DNA of 59,578 bases from Dehalococcoidia bacterium (lineage in GTDB: Bacteria > Chloroflexota > Dehalococcoidia > DSTF01 > JACRBR01): positions 1 to 59,578 of the forward strand of contig JADMII010000015.1 of NCBI GenBank assembly GCA_015478665.1, written 5' to 3'. The notes under the pieces were generated by a model that saw nothing but the letters and a program-made list of their open reading frames with translations, was not told the DNA's origin and ran no database searches. A program made the translations under genes and the position numbers. Within the stretch, counting starts at the first letter, position 1. The number at the start of each line of letters is the position of its first letter. Below are positions 37,693 to 46,014 of the stretch, piece after piece.

Positions 37693-37929
37693 CGAGGGCG
37701 GTCGGTCAGGGCGCGGAACGCCTGAGGGTCTTCACCTGACGGAGTTCCCCGGTCCCGGCCGTCCTGGCGTCGAGGTGATCGTCAGCACTCCGGCGACTGG
37801 CCCGGCGACGGCCTCGCCACGCGAGGCATTGAAGTGGTTGCACCTTCCAGCGGCGGTACAACTGCCGCCGGCGCGGCGGTTCTACACCTACTGCTCAGCG
37901 GCGCTGGATTACGGCGCCGGGATGTTCCG

Positions 37930-37959
37930 TTGAACCCGCGACCGTGTGCGGCCTATACT
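37930..37959 (+). promoter_or_regulatory. ssu operon promoter
   Basis: TTGAAC (37930-37935), 18-nt spacer, TATACT (37954-37959). A start near 37966 leaves about 23 nt before the ATG, with GGGAG as the Shine-Dalgarno. Confidence 0.65.
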
Positions 37960-37988
37960 CCCCCATCACAGCCGACGGGAGCGCGCGG

Positions 37989-39080
37989 ATGACGATCGAT
38001 TTCGGCTGGTTCCTGCCGACCATGGGGGACACGGAGACCATCGGTCCGCCGACGCGCGAGGCCTCGGCCGACTACCTCGTCGCGGTGGCGACGGCGGCCG
38101 AGGACGCGGGCTTCGTCTTCGCGCTCGTGCCGGTCGGCACGACGTGCCAGGACGCCTGGCTCGCCGCCTCCGTCGTCGCCGCCCGGACGGAGCGGCTGAA
38201 GTTCCTCGTCGCCATGCGGCCGGGCTTCATCGCCCCCACCGTCGCCGCCAAGATGTCGAACACGCTCGACCAGCTGACGCGCGGCCGGGTGCTGATCAAC
38301 GTCGTCACCGGCGGCTTCCCCGCCGAGCTGGCGATGGACGGCGACTTCACCGAGCACGACGAGCGCTACGCGCGCACGCAGGAGTTCATGCAGGTCGTGC
38401 GCCGGGCCTGGCTCGAGAAGCGCTTCGACCACCAAGGCCGCTTCTACAGGATCGAGGGCGGCTACGTGATGCCGCGCCCCTACCAGCAGCCCTGCCCGCC
38501 GTTCTACTTCGGCGGCGCCTCCGATGCGGCGAAGCGCGTCGGCGCCGCGGAGACCGACGTCTACCTGCTCTGGGGCGAGACGCTGGCGATGGTGCGCGAG
38601 CGTATCGCCGACATGCGCGAGCGGGCGGCGGCGATCGGCCGCAGCCTGCGCTTCGGCATGCGCATCCACGTCATCGTCCGCGAGACCGACGACGAGGCGT
38701 GGGCAGCGGCCGAGAAGATGATCGCCGACATCCCGGACAACTTCCAGGACATGATGGACCGCTTCATGGCGAAGTCCGACTCCGAGGGCGAGAAGCGCCA
38801 GCGGCAGATGGCGAAGGAGAGCGAGAGCCTGGTGCTCGGGCCGAACCTCTGGTCGGGCATCGGCAAGGCGCGACTCGGCGTCGGCACCGCAGTCGTCGGC
38901 TCAGGAGAGAGCGTGGCGGCGCGGCTGCAGGAGTACGTCGACGAGGGCATCGACACCTTCATCCTCAGCGGCTATCCGCATCTCGAAGAGGCGCAGCGCT
39001 TCGGCCGCTACGTGATGCCGCACTTCCCCGGCCGCAGCAGCGTGCCGGCGCCGCCCACGCGCGACGCCGTGCCCGCCTGA
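37989..39080 (+). CDS. ssuD: FMNH2-dependent alkanesulfonate monooxygenase
   Basis: 363 residues, luciferase-like TIM barrel that releases sulfite from alkanesulfonates. It follows E. coli SsuD closely: FGWFLPTMGDTETIG at the start, RLKFLVAMRPGFIAPTVAAKM, LINVVTGGFPAELA, PPFYFGGASDAAKRVGA, FGMRIHVIVRETDDEAW, SPNLW-like GPNLWSGIGKAR and FILSGYPHLEEA. The conserved active-site Cys region and Arg are in the typical places. ATG 37989 (GGGAG 7 nt upstream) is chosen over the in-frame GTG at 37944, which lies upstream of the predicted transcription start. It is coupled to ssuE. No ssuABC transporter is in the window. Confidence 0.93.
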   Translation: MTIDFGWFLPTMGDTETIGPPTREASADYLVAVATAAEDAGFVFALVPVGTTCQDAWLAASVVAARTERLKFLVAMRPGFIAPTVAAKMSNTLDQLTRGRVLINVVTGGFPAELAMDGDFTEHDERYARTQEFMQVVRRAWLEKRFDHQGRFYRIEGGYVMPRPYQQPCPPFYFGGASDAAKRVGAAETDVYLLWGETLAMVRERIADMRERAAAIGRSLRFGMRIHVIVRETDDEAWAAAEKMIADIPDNFQDMMDRFMAKSDSEGEKRQRQMAKESESLVLGPNLWSGIGKARLGVGTAVVGSGESVAARLQEYVDEGIDTFILSGYPHLEEAQRFGRYVMPHFPGRSSVPAPPTRDAVPA

Positions 39081-39604
39081 TGGCGCCGCTGCGCGCCGTC
39101 GCGATCTCCGGCAGCCCTCGCAGCCCGTCAAAGTCGAAGGCCCTCGCCGAGTTGCTGCTGGCGCAACTCCAGCGCGCCGCCTGCGAGACATCGATGATCG
39201 ACGTCGCGACCCTGCCCGCCGAGGCGCTCGTCGGCCGCGCCTCCGCGGCGAAGGTCGACGCTGCGATCGCCGAGGTCGCCGCGGCCCAGATCGTCGTCGC
39301 CGCCTCGCCGACCTATCGTGCGCTCTACACGGGCGTGCTGAAGGCGCTGTTCGACCTGATGCCGACGGGGCACCTGGCCGGGAAGGTCTGCGTGCCGCTT
39401 CAGACGGCGGCTTCACCAGCGCACTTCCTGGTGATCGACCACGGCTTCGCGCCGCTCTTCGCAAGCCTCGACGGCATCACGGCGCCGGGCGTCTACGCCA
39501 CCGACGACCGCTTCCCGGACGGCGCACCCGACGAGAAGCTCCGCGCGCGCGTCGCATCCGTGGCGGACGCTGCGCTCAGCCTCGCCCTGGCGCTCGCCGG
39601 CTGA
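39080..39604 (+). CDS. ssuE: NADPH-dependent FMN reductase
   Basis: 174 residues of flavodoxin-like fold, supplying FMNH2 to SsuD. ISGSPRSPSKSKALAELLL is the flavin phosphate loop, and ASPTYRALYTGVLKALFDLMP the flavin-ring loop, as in SsuE/MsuE. Its ATG shares the A of the ssuD stop codon (TGATG), predicting translational coupling and matched amounts of the two components. Confidence 0.9.
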   Translation: MAPLRAVAISGSPRSPSKSKALAELLLAQLQRAACETSMIDVATLPAEALVGRASAAKVDAAIAEVAAAQIVVAASPTYRALYTGVLKALFDLMPTGHLAGKVCVPLQTAASPAHFLVIDHGFAPLFASLDGITAPGVYATDDRFPDGAPDEKLRARVASVADAALSLALALAG

Positions 39605-40167
39605 TGCGCATCAGCGTCGACTTCGACGGAGTACTCTGCCTAACGCCGTTCGGCCGCCTCGCCACGCACGCGCCGGGCGGCGTCGCCGAGCTGCCGGCGG
39701 AGTTCGAGCGCCTGTACGATGCGCCGCGGCGCACGCGGCCGCTGCGGCTGCTCGTCGAGTACGCGCGCTTCGGCTGGCGACGCATGGACGCGGAGGCGAC
39801 GCCGGTGCTGCGGCAGCTCGTCGCCACGCACGAGGTGTACGTCGTCACCGGACGGAGCGAGGCGGGGCTGGCGCTGCTCTCGCGCTGGCTGCGGCGCAGC
39901 GGCCTGGACGGGCGCGTCGGCGTGCGGATGGCGCCGCCGGGGCTACGACCGGCGCAGCACAAGCTGGCCGTGGCGCGGATGCTGACCATTGACGCCCACA
40001 TCGACGACGACCCGCGCACGGCGCACTACCTGGCGGTGCACGACGTGCCGGCGGTGTACCTGCTCGACCGCGCCCGGCGCACCGCCGCCGCCACCGAACT
40101 GCCGGCGCACCTGCGCATCGTGCGCTCGCTGCGCGAGTTCGCCGCACGGGTCGTCGACCAGAAGTGA
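39604..40167 (+). CDS. HAD-like hydrolase
   Basis: 187 residues. HAD motif I is ISVDFDGVL (residues 3-11), motif II VVTGRS, motif III a Lys around QHKLAV and motif IV HIDDDPRTA. So a phosphatase or nucleotidase is likely; substrate unknown. It overlaps ssuE by TGATG, making a three-gene ssuD-ssuE-HAD operon. Its role in sulfonate use, if any, is unknown. Confidence 0.78.
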   Translation: MRISVDFDGVLCLTPFGRLATHAPGGVAELPAEFERLYDAPRRTRPLRLLVEYARFGWRRMDAEATPVLRQLVATHEVYVVTGRSEAGLALLSRWLRRSGLDGRVGVRMAPPGLRPAQHKLAVARMLTIDAHIDDDPRTAHYLAVHDVPAVYLLDRARRTAAATELPAHLRIVRSLREFAARVVDQK

Positions 40168-40245
40168 TGGCTGCGTCCCGCGAAAGCGACACGCCCGGGA
40201 GCGAAGAGTGAGCGCCGGGTTGCCGCGCGTCGCTGTGTGCTCTGT

Positions 40246-40354
40246 GCCGTTTGCTGTGCGCCGCCAGTCACCCCGGCCAGCGCACGCGGACGTAGCTGCG
40301 CGCCGAAGTCCCGGGATTGCTGTTCGCCCGTTGCCGTTTGCTGTGCGCCGCCAG
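40246..40354. repeat. 22-bp perfect direct repeat pair
   Basis: GCCGTTTGCTGTGCGCCGCC followed by AG at 40246-40267 and again at 40333-40354, 87 bp apart, in the gap after the ssu operon. The 3' neighbour is the heptamer array at 40365-40385, so this gap is repeat-rich. Confidence 0.8.
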
Positions 40355-40364
40355 ACGCGCGGCC

Positions 40365-40385
40365 CTGTTGTCTGTTGTCTGTTCT
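40365..40385. repeat. 3x heptanucleotide tandem repeat
   Basis: CTGTTGT, CTGTTGT, CTGTTCT. Same 7-bp unit size as the other intergenic arrays. Confidence 0.7.
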
Positions 40386-40391
40386 GCGCCG

Positions 40392-40835
40392 TCAGGCGCT
40401 CACGGCCTCCAGCGAAGCGAACTGCGTATCGATCTTCGACGATGCGTTGAAGAAGTCCTGGATCGACTGATTGAAGCGGTAGAAGGCGTCCCGGCGGTAG
40501 CCGTCGTGCGAGCGCGCGAAGCCCTCCGGGATGTTGAGGTCGATGGTGTTGAGCGTGTGCGAGAGGTCGGCGGCGCCGTGCTCCTTGATGTTCGTGACCA
40601 TGTCCTTCCACTGGTCGTACGACTGCTCCAGCCAGAAGTCCATGTCGCGCAGGTCGTTCTCGCCCGCCTCGCGCACGGCCGTGCATTCGAACGCCTCGAA
40701 CGTCAGCTCGTAGATCTTGTGCTCGACCTTGATGCCGATGACGGCGTCGACAGTCCCGAGCTGCCGGAACGCCGGATCCGCGTTGACGATGTCCTTGATC
40801 GCGTCGAACCATTCGACGGACGGAAACGTGGGCAT
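40392..40835 (-). CDS. SCP2 sterol-binding-like protein
   Basis: 147 residues. FPSVEWFDAIKDIVNADPAFRQLGTVDAVIGIKVEHKIYELTFEAFEC fits the beta-sheet start of an SCP2-like lipid-binding domain, followed by DFWLEQSYDQWKDMVTNIKEHG, the typical helix preceding the hydrophobic tunnel. It would bind a hydrophobic ligand in the cytoplasm. It lies 98 nt downstream of the ferritin-like gene on the same strand and is probably co-transcribed. GAGAGGA is a usable Shine-Dalgarno for ATG 40835. Confidence 0.65.
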   Translation of the reverse strand: MPTFPSVEWFDAIKDIVNADPAFRQLGTVDAVIGIKVEHKIYELTFEAFECTAVREAGENDLRDMDFWLEQSYDQWKDMVTNIKEHGAADLSHTLNTIDLNIPEGFARSHDGYRRDAFYRFNQSIQDFFNASSKIDTQFASLEAVSA

Positions 40836-40933
40836 GGTCGTGATCCTCTCTCGTTGGCTGGCCGTCCGACCGGCGCCCGGACGGGCGGCCGGCACGCACG
40901 CCCGCAAGCGCCGGCGAGCGTGCCCGCGCGACG

Positions 40934-42304
40934 CTACTCTTCGAACGCCGGCCGCAGCCCCGGGTGCAGGCGGGCGTCGCGCCCCAGCGTAGCCCACTTC
41001 AGCCGTTCGAGGTACTGCTGCAGGCCGCGGCGCCGCATCGCCCGCTCGAGCTTCAGTCCGTCGGCGATGCGCTCCTTGCCGCCGGCGAAGTAGATCGCGA
41101 AGGCCTCGCGCGTCGCCCTGTCGCGCTTGTCGTCCATCACCAGCATCCCCTCACCCTTGTCGAGGTAGCGCTGGATCTCCTCGCGCCGCTCCGGCCGGTG
41201 CAGGAGAGCATACTTGAGGTGCGTGATGCCGTAGGCGATGTGCCGCGCCTTGTCCTGCATGGCCCGCGCGAAGATGTAGCGTTCGGCCGCGTTCTGCGCG
41301 TACTTCTCGCCGTACTGGTACTGCGCCAGCGTCAGGCTGTCCTGCAGGACGAACTGGATCGTCGACATCTCGGTGAAGTTGCGGGAGTCGATGACGGAGC
41401 GATACGACCAGCCTGGCGCCTGCAGCCCGAGGCCGCCGCCGTTCGAGAGCGCCCGCTTGCGGAAGACCTCGACCGCGCGCGCATCCTCGAAGACGACGGT
41501 CGCCAGGTAGAGCTTCACCTCGTGGTAGCCGTAGCTGATCTCCGGCTCCCAGCGGCCGATGATGTCCGCTTCCACCTGCGCCTTCTCGCTGAGATGCGTG
41601 GAGACCTGGCAGATCGCGCGCTCGAGGTCATCAGGAAGCGGCTCGATGCTCGTCCACGGCACGTCGGTCGCCGGCCGCCAGCGGCGCTGGATCGCCTCTT
41701 CGTAGAGGGCAGCGCAGGCGTCGCTCCAGACTTCCTGCTTGTGGAAGATCGAATAGCCCATGCCCTCCGTGCCGGCGATCGGCACGGCGCCGCGCGGCAT
41801 CTCCGTCTGGAACTCCCAGACGTCCGGCACCTCGCCGTACTTGCCGACGTTGATCGCCTGCAGCGTCAGCCCGTGCTTCGTCGGCCGGGCGCGCGTGTTC
41901 CATTCGGTCGGGACGTACATCCAGCTCAGGTCGAGCTCCTGCGGCTGGCCGCCGCCCATGAACTGCTCCGCCTGCTCGGCGGTGACGCCCATGTCCATGT
42001 AGCGGATCAGGTCCTCCTCGGCGCCGCCCATCGCCAGCGCACGGCGGATGAGGTCGAGCGGCCAGCCGGCCGCCTCGGCCTTGGCCTGCAGCGCCTCCGA
42101 CGGCTCCGGCGCCGCGGCGCCCGGCGGCTGGGACGCGAGAAACTGGCGCGCCTGTTCGGCCGTGACCCCCTGCTCCATGTAGCCGATGATCTGCTCGGGC
42201 GTGGCGCCGGCGGCGAGCGCCTGCTGCACGAGGCCGACCGGCCACGCCTTCTCCTGCGCCTTCGCGCGAAGCGCTTCGTTGATCGTCGCCGTGTCGTTGG
42301 CCAT
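40934..42304 (-). CDS. Ferritin-like superfamily protein with N-terminal tandem repeats
   Basis: 456 residues. Residues 11-57 and 71-117 are two copies of a 47-residue helical repeat (offset 60, e.g. GVTAEQARQF and GVTAEQAEQF). The remainder (about 120-456) looks like a ferritin-like four-helix fold; FEDARAVEVFRKRALSNGGG and QDKARHIAYGITHL sit where relatives carry DEARHVEVF and DEARHVAFG. Both ExxH iron motifs are altered (D274-A-R-A277 and K352-A-R-H355), so di-iron binding may be lost. AGGAGG lies 6 nt before ATG 42304, giving a confident start. Probable partner: the SCP2-like gene downstream. Enzymatic role unknown. Confidence 0.7.
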   Translation of the reverse strand: MANDTATINEALRAKAQEKAWPVGLVQQALAAGATPEQIIGYMEQGVTAEQARQFLASQPPGAAAPEPSEALQAKAEAAGWPLDLIRRALAMGGAEEDLIRYMDMGVTAEQAEQFMGGGQPQELDLSWMYVPTEWNTRARPTKHGLTLQAINVGKYGEVPDVWEFQTEMPRGAVPIAGTEGMGYSIFHKQEVWSDACAALYEEAIQRRWRPATDVPWTSIEPLPDDLERAICQVSTHLSEKAQVEADIIGRWEPEISYGYHEVKLYLATVVFEDARAVEVFRKRALSNGGGLGLQAPGWSYRSVIDSRNFTEMSTIQFVLQDSLTLAQYQYGEKYAQNAAERYIFARAMQDKARHIAYGITHLKYALLHRPERREEIQRYLDKGEGMLVMDDKRDRATREAFAIYFAGGKERIADGLKLERAMRRRGLQQYLERLKWATLGRDARLHPGLRPAFEE

Positions 42305-42516
42305 CGCAGGCCTCCTGCCCGGGCGTACCTTCGTGGCTGCCTGGTTCGCGCTCATTCTGAACGCGCGGACCGCGGCGGTCAACCGTCCCCACGCCCGCCG
42401 ATCGCCGTGCCGGGCGCAGCCCGGCGGCGTTCGGGATTGTCGGTGACGGCGCTTCGAAGACCACGGCGGTGGATGAGGACGAGAGCACCCGGCCGTCACG
42501 CAGCCGCCGCGGCGAC

Positions 42517-42933
42517 CTACGCCGCGTCGCGCTCGCCGGTCAGCTTCGCCAGCTGCCTGACGAGGCCGGCGACGCCGCTCGCCTCGTCGTACTCGAGGAC
42601 GTCGAACTCCGGCCGGAGCGCGCAGTCGAACGACTGGCCGAGCAGCGGCAGGGCGCGGCGCAGCTTGTCGATCAGCGCGAAGGTCTGGAGGCGCCGGAAG
42701 CCCGGCAGGATGGCAACGACGCGCTCCTCGCCGTACGTGAAGGTATCGCAGTCGCCGCCGGCCGCGCTGATCGCGCCGCTCGCCGCATCGCGCAGCGTCG
42801 CCAGCGCGCCCGGGTCATTCGACTGCTTGACCGCGGTCAGCCCCTCGAGGTCGACGATGAGGAACGCCGGCTCCAGCCCTGCCTCTGTCATGGCGGCGAT
42901 GGCGGCGGCAAGTTCCGTGCGGAAGTCATCCAT
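42517..42933 (-). CDS. Degenerate GGDEF-like protein
   Basis: 138 residues. AFLIVDLEGLTAVKQSNDPG parallels the DxDxFKxxND opening of diguanylate cyclases, and DTFTYGEERVVAILPG stands where GGDEFxxxLP is expected; the signature reads YGEER, so cyclase activity is unlikely. It may be a non-catalytic GGDEF-fold domain. ATG 42933 is chosen; a GTG at 42969 is an alternative with equally poor Shine-Dalgarno. Stand-alone, with no receiver, PAS or EAL domain. Confidence 0.55.
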   Translation of the reverse strand: MDDFRTELAAAIAAMTEAGLEPAFLIVDLEGLTAVKQSNDPGALATLRDAASGAISAAGGDCDTFTYGEERVVAILPGFRRLQTFALIDKLRRALPLLGQSFDCALRPEFDVLEYDEASGVAGLVRQLAKLTGERDAA

Positions 42934-43008
42934 ACCGGGGTTATCGGCTGCGGTCGAGAGCGGCTGCACCGCGACGTGTTATGTCGAGCATACGGCGCGT
43001 CCGGCACC

Positions 43009-43878
43009 TTAGTGCCTGCTCGCCGCCGCCTCCCGATCGCGCGCGGCGTCGCGCGCGACGCCCGCGTGCGCCTTGAGCTCGGCTGCGCCGTCGCGCATCA
43101 GCCGCGTCAGACCCATGCGCTTGACGACGGTCGTCTTTAGCGCCGGCGCAATCACGCCGAGGAGCAGCAGCGGCTTCACCGGACCGGCGTTGACGAGCAC
43201 CTCGGACGCGCCCTCGACGACCTTCAGCACGGCGCTCGCCACCTTCGCCGGCGGCACTTCGCGCAGCAGCAGCGGCGCCTTCCCGCCGTGGTCCGCCCAC
43301 ATGCCGGCCTCGCTGACGAACCCGGGACAGACGACGCCCATGCGCACGCCGCTGCCGTCGAGTTCCATGTTCATCGACTCCGTGAAGCCGCAGAGGCCGT
43401 GCTTCGTCGCCGAATAGATGCTGTTGTAGGGGACGCCCGCCTTGCCCGCCATCGAGGCGATGTTGACGACGACGCCGCTCCGCCGCGCGCGCATCGCCGG
43501 CAGGACGAGTTGCGTGAGCGCGATCGGTGCGTTGAGGTTGGTGCGGATGACGTCCTCGATCTGCTGGAGGCTGAAGTCCTCGAGCGCCGCCGTCACTTCG
43601 ATCCCCGCGTTGTTGACGAGGATGTCGAGCGGCCCCAGCTCCTGCGCCGCGACCGCGACGAGCCGCTCGCGGTCCAGCTGCGACGTCACGTCGCAGGCGA
43701 CGCTGATCGCCCGTACGCCCGCGCGCTCGCAGACGGCGCGGGTCGCTTCGAGGGCATCGCCGGAGCGCGCCGCCAGGGCGACGTTCACGCCGCGTCCCGC
43801 GAGCGCCCGCGCGATGTGCACGCCGAGCCCACGCGATGCGCCGGTGATGATGGCGTTCTTGCCGTGCAGATCCTTCAT
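43009..43878 (-). CDS. Short-chain dehydrogenase/reductase
   Basis: 289 residues, Rossmann oxidoreductase. Cofactor loop TGASRGLGVHIARAL, ALAARS after beta-2 (suggesting NADP), CDVT, VNNAGIEV, catalytic Ser in VVNIASMAG and YSATKHG (YxxxK). A hydrophobic C-terminal segment (PVKPLLLLGVIAPALKTT) may tether it to the membrane, as in the SDR-with-C-terminal-helix group. GGAGGAAG precedes ATG 43878. Substrate unknown. Confidence 0.9.
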   Translation of the reverse strand: MKDLHGKNAIITGASRGLGVHIARALAGRGVNVALAARSGDALEATRAVCERAGVRAISVACDVTSQLDRERLVAVAAQELGPLDILVNNAGIEVTAALEDFSLQQIEDVIRTNLNAPIALTQLVLPAMRARRSGVVVNIASMAGKAGVPYNSIYSATKHGLCGFTESMNMELDGSGVRMGVVCPGFVSEAGMWADHGGKAPLLLREVPPAKVASAVLKVVEGASEVLVNAGPVKPLLLLGVIAPALKTTVVKRMGLTRLMRDGAAELKAHAGVARDAARDREAAASRH

Positions 43879-43997
43879 GGTCGCTTCCTCCACGCTAGCA
43901 GATGCCGGTTGAGGAGCCGAGTATAAAACACCGTCGGCGGAGATGAACATCCATCTCGACGTGAGCTTCCACGCAAACGCCGCGATGCCGGCGTCGA

Positions 43998-45674
43998 TCA
44001 CATGCGCCCGGGCGCGGCGACGCCCATCAGGGTGAGCGCGCGGGCGAGGGTGAGACGGGCGGCGGCGCAGAGCTTGAGTCGCGCGGCGGAGAGCGGCGGG
44101 TGATCAGCGTCGAGGACGCGGCACTCGGTGTAGAAGGCATGGAAGGCAGTCGCAAGGTCCTGCGCGTAGTGCGGGAGGTGGTGCGGCTCGAGGGTCTGCG
44201 CCATCATCTGCACCAGCTCGGGCAACTGGAGCATCCTGCGCACCAGCTCGAGCTCCAGCGGATGGGTGAGCAACGCCACATCGCCGCCTTCCGCCGGCAG
44301 CCCGCGCTCCTGTGCGTTGGCGAGGATGCCGGCGATGCGCGCGTGCGCGTACTGCACGTAGTAGACGGGGTTGTCGGCCGCCTGCTTCTTCGCGAGGTCC
44401 AGGTCGAACTCCATCTGGCTGTCGGCCGAGCGCGCGAGGAAGAAGAAGCGCGCCGCGTCGGCGCCCACCTCCTCGACCACGTCGCGCATCAGCACGATGT
44501 TGCCCGCGCGCTTCGAGAGCCGCACCAGCTCATCGCCCCGGCGAAAGCTGACGAGCTGGTAGATGATGATCTCCAGGCGCGAAGGGTCGACGCCGACCGC
44601 CTCGACGGCAGCCTTCATCCTCGAGACGTGGCCCTGGTGGTCCGCACCCCAGACGTCGATGACGCGCTCGAAGCCGCGGCGGACGAACTTGTCGTAGTGG
44701 TAGGCGATGTCCGACGCGAAGTAGGTCGGCCGGCCGGTGCTGCGGACGACGACGTTATCCTTGTCCTCGCCCAGCTCGCTCGAAGCGAACCAGAGCGCGC
44801 CCTCCTTCTCGACGAGCGAGCCGCGCTGCCGCAGCACCGCCATCGCCTCGTCGTACGGGGCGCCGCCGGCCTCGCCCGCGGTGTACAAGGAGCGTTCGCG
44901 AAACCAGGCGTCATAGTGGACACCGAGGCGCTCCATGTCGCTCCCGATCGCCTCGACCATCAGGTCGACGCCACGGACGACGAACTCGGGCGGCGGCGCA
45001 TCGACCGCCGCATCGACATAGGCGTCGCCGCACTCGTCCTTCAGGCGCCGGGCGACATCGATCATGTACTCACCCGGGTAGCCGTCCTCGGGGATCTGGA
45101 CGTCGCGCTCGAAGAGCTGCTGGTAGCGGGCGAGGAGCGTCCGGCCGAAGACCTCGGTCTGCGTGCCCGCGTCGTTCACCAGATACTCGCGCTCGACGTC
45201 GTAACCGGCCGCCTGCAGCACCGACGCCAGCACATCGCCGATGGCGGCGCCGCGGCCGTTGCCGGCGGTGAGCGGACCGGTCGGGTTGGCGCTGACGAAC
45301 TCAACCTGAACGCGGGCGCCGCCGCCCAGCGCGAGGTCACCGAAGGCGTCGCCGGCAGCGATGATCGCATCGACCTGCGCGGCGATCCAGGCTTCGGCGA
45401 GCCGGAAGTTGATAAAGCCCGGCGCGGCGACGTCCGCCGCGGCGACCGCGTCGCTCGCCGGCAGCCGTTCGGCGATGGCCTTGGCGATCTCGATCGGATT
45501 GGCGCGGGCGGCGCGCGCGAGGCGAAGCGGCAGGCTCGTCGCGTAGTCCCCGTGCTCCGGGCGCGCCGGCCGCTCGATGATCACCTCGGGCAGCACGACG
45601 TGAGGGAGGACGCCGGCGTCCATCGCCGCCCGCGCCGCCGACAGCACCATCGCGGAGAGCTCGTCGCGCATCAT
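43998..45674 (-). CDS. argS: Arginyl-tRNA synthetase
   Basis: 558 residues, class I. N-terminal Add-1 domain (PEVIIERPARPEHGDYATSLPLRLAR), catalytic VEFVSANPTGPL, the INDAG-type YLVNDAGTQTEVFGRTLLARYQ, DVWGADHQGHVSRMKAAV, the KMSKS-region VRLSKRAGNIVLMRDVVEEVGADAARFFFL, and the DALR anticodon domain at the C-terminus. The HIGH motif, normally HVGH, reads TAGN (residues 136-139), so both histidines are absent. This is either a lineage feature or a real change in ATP binding. Start at the ATGATG pair (45674). Confidence 0.93.
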   Translation of the reverse strand: MMRDELSAMVLSAARAAMDAGVLPHVVLPEVIIERPARPEHGDYATSLPLRLARAARANPIEIAKAIAERLPASDAVAAADVAAPGFINFRLAEAWIAAQVDAIIAAGDAFGDLALGGGARVQVEFVSANPTGPLTAGNGRGAAIGDVLASVLQAAGYDVEREYLVNDAGTQTEVFGRTLLARYQQLFERDVQIPEDGYPGEYMIDVARRLKDECGDAYVDAAVDAPPPEFVVRGVDLMVEAIGSDMERLGVHYDAWFRERSLYTAGEAGGAPYDEAMAVLRQRGSLVEKEGALWFASSELGEDKDNVVVRSTGRPTYFASDIAYHYDKFVRRGFERVIDVWGADHQGHVSRMKAAVEAVGVDPSRLEIIIYQLVSFRRGDELVRLSKRAGNIVLMRDVVEEVGADAARFFFLARSADSQMEFDLDLAKKQAADNPVYYVQYAHARIAGILANAQERGLPAEGGDVALLTHPLELELVRRMLQLPELVQMMAQTLEPHHLPHYAQDLATAFHAFYTECRVLDADHPPLSAARLKLCAAARLTLARALTLMGVAAPGRM

Positions 45675-46014
45675 CGGCGATCAGCGAAACCCGCGCGCGC
45701 TGCGACCAGCGCGAGGACGCGCGCCACCGCCGCCAGCGCTCGGGCGCCCGAACGATACGTCGCCTTCGCTGCGCTCCCGAAGACAGGATGCACGTGATCC
45801 AGGACGAGCCTCCGGTGCCGAAATCGGCATCGCAACACCGCCGGCAGGGTAGCGCATGCTGCCTGGCTGTGCGAGCGTGCTCTGCGCATCATGTGCCGAT
45901 CCTCGCATGGCAGCGACGACCGATGTGGATGCGACGGATTCTTGCTGTGACGCGAACGAGACGCGAGAGGCCTCGCGAGTTCGCGAGGCCTCCGGCGTGT
46001 CCTGGTGGCAGCGG
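45675..46014. other. Intergenic region argS / membrane protein
   Basis: About 340 bases without a gene. Its only clear feature is the 12-bp hairpin (45967-45992) behind the membrane-protein gene. Confidence 0.5.
45967..45992 (-). terminator. Hairpin terminator of the TetR-membrane protein unit
   Basis: Perfect 12-bp inverted repeat GAGGCCTCGCGA-GT-TCGCGAGGCCTC, 22 nt beyond the stop at 46015. The following minus-strand bases are only moderately T-rich, so it may also act as an RNA-stabilising end. Confidence 0.6.

Noticed and set aside
40934..42304. Calling the ferritin-like protein an active di-iron oxygenase
   Set aside because: Both expected ExxH motifs are altered (DARA, KARH), so activity cannot be claimed.
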